DNA of 6,041 nt, from the NCBI GenBank assembly GCA_020627645.1, contig JAHDGN010000215.1, forward strand, positions 1-6,041, in the 5' to 3' direction. Source of the DNA: Akkermansiaceae bacterium (lineage in GTDB: Bacteria > Verrucomicrobiota > Verrucomicrobiia > Verrucomicrobiales > Akkermansiaceae). The notes below the pieces were generated by a model. It had not been told where the DNA came from and made no database searches. It was given only the letters and a program-made list of their open reading frames with translations. Of this stretch, positions 1 through 6,041 are shown piece after piece. The position numbers and the translations under genes are program-made. Numbering within the stretch: the stretch's first letter is position 1; the number at the start of each line of letters is the position of its first letter.

Positions 1-810
1 CTCCGCTGGCTCAAAGCCAAGTTCTTCAAGCCTGATTTCCTTGTCGACAATTCCCCCACCTTCTTCACAAATCGAAATTTTCGTCGCCCCCATTAAACTA
101 AGCTCATCAACACACTTCCCATCTTGAGTCTTCCCATGAACAACCCAAGCCCTCTTGCGTCCCAATCGTTGCAGAATCTCCGCAAACAAAGGACACAGAC
201 CCTCATCAAACACCCCAACAAGTTGAAATTCAGGCTCTAAAGGGTTTAACAAAGGACCGATCAAATTGAAAATTGTTCGCTGCCCCTCCTCCGCTAACCG
301 CTTCCTAACTGGAACAACCGCCTTAAATGCTGGATGAAAAGCCGGAGCAAAAAAGAAACCAACACCAGCTTTCTCAAGGCAGTCACTCAAAAGATTGGAA
401 GGTAAATCTAAGGAAATCCCCAAAGCTTCCAACACGTCAGCCCCGCCACTTTTCGAAGTCACCCCACGATTCCCATGTTTCACAACAACTCCCCTTGCCG
501 CAGCCACCACAAACATGCTCGTCGTTGAAACATTGAAAAGGTCGAGTTGATCGCCTCCAGTTCCACAAACATCGATAGTTGGGCCTAAAAAATTACCAGC
601 GTGAAACGTCGGTTTTTTTGCTCGTTTTAAAAACAAAGAAACAAATTCAGCAATTTCTGCCGCAGTTTCACCCTTCATGGCCAAAGCTCGAAGAAAATCC
701 ACCTTCAGATCCAAATCATTCGACTCCTCCAATAGAAAACTTGCTGATTCCCTGATTTGCTCCCCACGTAAATCAACTCCACTCTTCAGTTGCTCAATAA
801 TTTCGTTCAC
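1..810 (-). CDS. trpD: Anthranilate phosphoribosyltransferase TrpD (3' end outside window)
   Basis: TrpD transfers the phosphoribosyl group of PRPP to anthranilate, the second committed step of tryptophan synthesis in the cytoplasm. Reading leftward from a GTG at 810 gives 270 uninterrupted codons reaching the window edge, against about 330-345 for the family, so roughly the last 70 residues are missing. Visible motifs are the PRPP-binding GTGGD (residues 83-87), NVSTTS just after it, KHGNRGVTSKSGGAD (about 111-125) followed by LEALG, HPAFK (159-163), RTIFN followed by GPLLNP (178-190), and the metal-binding DE pair in VDELS (235-236). There are about two extra residues before RTIFN compared with common TrpDs. 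GTG 810 matches the usual family N-terminus (NEIIEQLKSG). An in-frame ATG at 897 would add 29 codons without resemblance to the family and would leave only 14 bp to lysA, so I prefer GTG 810, although it has no good ribosome binding site. It is divergent from lysA. Identity is very secure; the start is less so. Confidence 0.95.
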   Translation of the reverse strand, partial: MNEIIEQLKSGVDLRGEQIRESASFLLEESNDLDLKVDFLRALAMKGETAAEIAEFVSLFLKRAKKPTFHAGNFLGPTIDVCGTGGDQLDLFNVSTTSMFVVAAARGVVVKHGNRGVTSKSGGADVLEALGISLDLPSNLLSDCLEKAGVGFFFAPAFHPAFKAVVPVRKRLAEEGQRTIFNLIGPLLNPLEPEFQLVGVFDEGLCPLFAEILQRLGRKRAWVVHGKTQDGKCVDELSLMGATKISICEEGGGIVDKEIRLEELGFEPAE

Positions 811-3800
811 GGGCTCACGGTAGCATGTCTTTTCCGAACAAGAAGGATGAGCCTCAAAAATTCCGATTCTTGACACAGAACCACACAAGTTGACCATCCC
901 CACATCTATCCATGCATTCGTTTCACTACAACAACGGCTCACTTCACTGCGAAAATGTTCCTGTGTCTGAAATCGTCTCCCAAAACGGAACGCCTCTCTT
1001 TGTTTATTCAGCCCAAACGTTCAGAGAGCGCTTTAAGGCCCTAGATTCAGCACTTGCCGATTTGAACCACGAAGTTGCCTACGCGGTAAAAGCAAACTCA
1101 AACCAATCAATCCTCAAACTTTTAATCGAGCTGGGCAGCGGTTTCGATGTTGTCTCGGGTGGTGAACTCTACCGAGTCATCAAAGCCGGAGGCGATCCTA
1201 GCAAATGCACCTTTGCCGGAGTTGGAAAAACAAAGGAAGAGATCACCTTCGCTCTAGAAAACGGCATTTATTCAATAAACGCAGAATCAGAAGAAGAGGC
1301 CGTCTTCATCAACCAGATTGCCTCAGAACTAAACCTGAAAGCCCCGATCGCATTTAGAGTCAACCCCAACGTCGATGCAAAAACTCACAAGTATATCTCC
1401 ACCGGAAAATCAGAAAACAAATTCGGTATCGATTTTGATCGCATTGATGAAGTTTACCAGAAAGCCTCCCAACTAGAAAACCTAGAGCTTCGAGGACTGC
1501 AAATGCATATTGGCTCTCAGCTCACCTCGGTAACCCCATTTATCGAGGCTGTCGAAAAAGTCGCTCCGCTAGCTGCGAGATTAAAGGAGCAGTATGGAAT
1601 CGAGTTCTTTTCCATAGGAGGCGGGATTGGAATCGAATATCAAGACGCCCTTGCCTCTGGTTCTGAAAGTTGGTGGACTGATTCCGAAAAAACAAACCTG
1701 CCCCTCACTCCAGAACGTTATGCCGAATCCTTGATTCCTCTCCTAAAGGACCTAGATCTCAAGATCTTAATCGAACCCGGCCGTTTCATTGCAGGTAATG
1801 CAGGAATCCTCCTCACCAAATGCCTCTACGAAAAACGAGGCACATCCAAAATCTTCAAAATTGTTGATTCTGGAATGCATCAACTAATTCGCCCCGCCCT
1901 CTACGAGGGGTATCACCAAATTGTTCCCGTCACAGAATCGTCTCATGAGACCGAAGTGGTAGACGTTGTTGGACCGATCTGCGAAAGCGGCGACTTCTTT
2001 TGTCAAAATCGAGAAATCCCCGTATTCTCTTCCGGAGATATCGTCGCCCTGATGAGCGCGGGAGCCTACGGCATGACAATGGCATCGACCTACAACACCC
2101 ACCCTCTCCCCGCTGAAGTATTGGTGGACGATACTAACTTCAAAATCATCCGAAAACGCCAAAGCTACGACGATCTAATTTCTCACGAAGATCTCTAAGT
2201 TTTTTGAGACCATTTTCGGCCTCGATTGTTTTATCCTTCGGACCATGGATAGCCCATCGAACGAAGAAGATATCCAACTGATGTCGCTCATCGCAAAAGA
2301 TGACGAATCAGCGTTCCGTCGTCTCGTCGAAAAACATCAATTTGCTGTCATCGGAACGATTTCCAAGATGACAAACCACTCACCTGATAGCGAAGACATC
2401 GCACAGCAGGTGTTCCTTCGTATTTGGAAATCTGCAAAAAAATACACCCCAAAAGCAAAATTCACCACCTTCCTCTTCACCATCACCCGCAATCTCGTAT
2501 TCAACGAAACCAAGAAAAAACAACGGCGTAACGAATTTTCGATCGATCAGCAACCAGATCAACAGCTAGCACTCCCCGACCAGACTCCCAACAGTCCTGA
2601 TCAAATGATGGAAAAAGCGGAGATGCGTAAAATGATTGACCAAGCAATTGCGGAGCTTCCTCAAATTCAACGTATGGCCATCGTCCTAAGACGCTACGAA
2701 AATCTTCCCTATGAGGAAATAGCGAAGGTTCTAAATATTTCTATCCCAGCAGTTAAAAGCCAATTATTCAGAGCTAGGACAGTTCTCAAAGAGACCCTGC
2801 TCCCGCACCTCAAAGATTAAAGGAACATTCGGAAACCGTCTTCTGCAGAAAAAAAGAGAAGGCTGTTGGGTGAATGTATCCAGCTTCCGATTGCCGAAGA
2901 GTTAAGATCACTGAAGCCAATTACGCAGAATGAAGCTTCTCGAAGCCCCCTTAAGGGGCTTTCTTTTCATGACTGCCGTCAGTAAACTGTCCCCAAGATA
3001 GCTTTCCATAATCAATTTTCTGAATCTCAAACGCAAAAACTGCATCTTCATTTCTAGGATCGATCGATGCCGCTAAAGCAACCATCGCCCTAGCGACATC
3101 AAAATTTTTCTTCCCCTTTTGGGAAAGAAGGATTTCAGCCCGTCTAACGAGCAATACTGCAAAGGCTTCCTTGGTATAGGTCGTTTCGGCCCTATTCGGG
3201 AGAATTCCCTTCTTCAACTGTCCATTAACAACCAAAAGCTTTCGATTCCTCGGATTCAGTTGAAAAGCCAGACCCAGAGCTTTTGTTGTGAAATCGATGG
3301 AATCTTTGTCCCCTTTTTTCTTAATCAAATAATTGGCCGCAAAGGCAGCAAGCTCTCCCGAAAGTTCATTTCGCTCCTTCACCCCCATTCCAAAATCCTC
3401 ACCGAGCGAGCTCGCCATAACCTCCGGACTCTTAAAAACAAAAATCACCTTCTTCTCTTCAGCAGAAAGCATCACTGCAAAAGAAACAAAAACACAAACT
3501 TGTCGAAGGACAAACCACACGACTAACCTTTTACTGTGACCGCGGCAAAAACAAGGGCCAAACAAGCAATCCGAGAGAAAATTAGAAAAGAATTCTCCAG
3601 CCGCCCCCCTAGAATTAACGACGAGGAGTCAAAAAAAATAAGAGACCTCATTCAGTTGGACCAAGAGACAAAGATAGCCATTTTTGCCCCAACCGCTAAT
3701 GAGCCGAACCTCTTTCCTCTGCTAGATCTCACCCCCTCGGTTGAATGGTATCTTCCCATGATCCAATCTGAGAACGAAATGATCTTCTCGAGATTCCTCA

Positions 3801-6041
3801 ACCCAAAGGAGCTCAAGATCGGGAAATTTGGCATACTAGAACCAACGACAGTGCTCCTCCCGTCTACAGCCTTAGATTTAATTATCTGTCCCGGCCTCGC
3901 TTTTACTCGTGAAGGTTTGAGACTGGGTCAAGGGGGTGGTTACTATGATCGAGCTCTGAGCAAGATCCCTCACCTCAAATCTATCGGTGTTTGTTTTGAT
4001 TTTCAAATTCAAGAATCCCTCCCATACGAGGAGCACGACCTCTCGATGGATCAAGTCATTCATGCGAGCGGGGAATCTTTAGCTCAAAATCAGGAATCCG
4101 AACCCTAATTCCATCCCCCCACTGATCTCTCCCAAAAAAGCTCCCACCAGCAACCGTGTCCCCTGCAACAGCATGATACGAATTGTAGGAAAAACGATCG
4201 CCCGGTAAAATTAGGGGAGTCTCTCCGACGACGCCTTGCCCTTCAATCACCAAAACTTCTCCTTTGTCGTCTCTCAAAATCCATTTTCTACTCAAGATCG
4301 AAACACCAATCTCTGACTGGTTATCAATCGAAAGAAAATAAACGAACGGAAATGGTCGCTCCGAAGGCGCCGACAAATTCGGCATAAAAATCACCTCCTC
4401 CACAACAACTCGCAAACCGGAAATTTGCTTAAATTCCACACTCACCCTTCCATTGATAAAAAAAAATCAACTTCCAAAGCAAGTAGGTTCTAAAATAGTG
4501 AAAGAACCTCAATGCAGACAGATGACCAAAACCCCATTGCCTTAACAATCGCTGGCTTCGACTGTTCCTCTGGAGCTGGTATTCAAGCTGATCTCAAAGT
4601 CTTCTCCTCTTTTGGAGTCCATTGCCTAACCGCGACCACTTGCATTGTGTCCGAAAGCCCTAACGAAGTTCGCGCCGCTCACATCATTCCAGCAAATGTC
4701 CTTGAGGACCAACTCGGTATTCTTTTCGACTCCTACCCGATAAAACATATTAAGATTGGAGTCATTTGCTCCGAAGAACAGATCAGGGTCATTTGCAAAT
4801 ATTTAGACGGCTTCGCAGGTGAAGTTGTCATCGACCCCGTTGGAACTGCAACGACGGGCTTTTCATTCCGCACCGAAAAGGCCACCAACGAGTTCCTAGA
4901 GACCCTGCTTCCTCTAGGCACAGTAATCACTCCCAATATCCCCGAGGCCTCCGAAATTTTAAACCGCCCAATTCTGAGCTTGACAGACCTGATTTCATCT
5001 TCGGAAGCCTTCGCAAAAAAATTTGACGTAGGGTGTTACCTCAAAGGGGGACACTTGGAAATCGGGGGAAAGCATTTTGACCATCTCAGCACCCCATCTG
5101 GATCGCAGGAATTCACATCCCCATCGGTCAAATTACCACAAACTCACGGAACTGGATGCACCCTCTCCTCCGCCTTGACAGCCTGCCTATGCCTCAATCA
5201 TGATCTCTTTCAAGCGGCCAAGAAAGCCCATTCATTCACCGCAGAAGCGCTCCGAAAATCCCTCACCTGGACTTCCCCCCGCACTAACAAATCTATCCAC
5301 CATCTCAAACAATTTTTTGATCTTTATTGAATATCTACGATTCCAAAATAGGGCATAATTTTCCCTTGATCTAAAAACGAATCGCCTCATTTTTTGGGGA
5401 GCAGAGTTTCTAGGATGACACTTGCTCCCCTTAGAATCCCTGAACCTAAGAAAAATATGAAAAAGACATCGACCCTTATTGCGGTTTCTGCCGCTTTGAC
5501 CATTTCAGCATCTGCTGATTTCCAAAACCTCGTGAACAACTACGAGAACGTTGCGGCAAAGTATAACTCACTGAGCTCAACCGCAGGATCTGCTGTTGAC
5601 ACCGTTGGAACTGCTGGCCGCAAAATTCTTAGTGCTCCTGGCAATTTCCTCAAAGGTGCCACTGGCGTATCACGTTTGAACGACGGCCTTCCTCCGATGC
5701 TCTCTGCTGGAACCCGAGAATTCGGGCTCTCAGGAAACGTCAACTTCAACGATGATATCGCATACAACCTGAACCTCAGCTATGGTTGGTTCATCAAGGA
5801 CCGCTGGCAAGTTGGCTTTCGAGCCGACGTTCAAGGTGTAGAGAGTGATTTTGGCCTCGGAATTGGTCTTTTCACAGAATACAATTTCCAGCTTAGCGAA
5901 GGTTCTAAGTGGGTTCCTTTCGTTGGTCTTTCCGCTTCTTGGAAGAGCATTGAAGTATCATCACTTGGTGGATTGGGCGATAGTCTCAGCACCATCGAGT
6001 TTGGTGCAGACCTTGGTATCAAGTATTTCCTCCGCGAAAAC

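Overview
The window carries chromosomal housekeeping genes of a Gram-negative, diderm bacterium. Base composition is moderate, roughly mid-40s % GC by eye. A Verrucomicrobiota (or wider PVC group) origin is my best guess. It rests on the style of the proteins (LysA, ECF sigma factor, TrpD insertion before the RTIFN motif, ThiD-like kinase), not on any marker gene. No rRNA, tRNA, CRISPR array, insertion sequence or phage gene is visible.

Layout, left to right. The 5' three quarters of trpD (tryptophan synthesis) runs leftward off the window edge. Divergent from it is a complete lysA (last step of lysine synthesis), followed 46 bp later by an orphan ECF-type sigma factor gene. A structured 3' region and a clear intrinsic terminator close that rightward unit. 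The terminator overlaps the end of a convergent gene for a small exported protein of unknown function with two repeat-like helical units. Its start lies only 15 bp from the divergent start of a 5-formyltetrahydrofolate cyclo-ligase gene (fau/ygfA type). That gene overlaps a convergent apaG-domain gene by 53 bp at the 3' ends. Divergent from apaG is a thiD-family kinase gene, and the short gap between them holds two inverted repeats. The window ends in the first 195 codons of an exported beta-barrel outer-membrane protein, whose leader contains a strong hairpin.

The genes do not form one pathway. They are a compact set of amino-acid (trpD, lysA), folate (fau) and thiamine/B6-type (thiD) metabolism genes mixed with regulatory and envelope genes. 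The tight packing (15-bp divergent gap, 53-bp convergent overlap, a terminator stem shared with a neighbour's stop codon) is the most notable structural feature. I see no convincing new multi-gene system. The items most worth a second look are the structured RNA region behind the sigma gene, the unknown exported protein, the altered substrate-pocket residues in the ThiD homologue, and the inverted repeats and hairpin in the apaG/thiD and outer-membrane-protein leaders.
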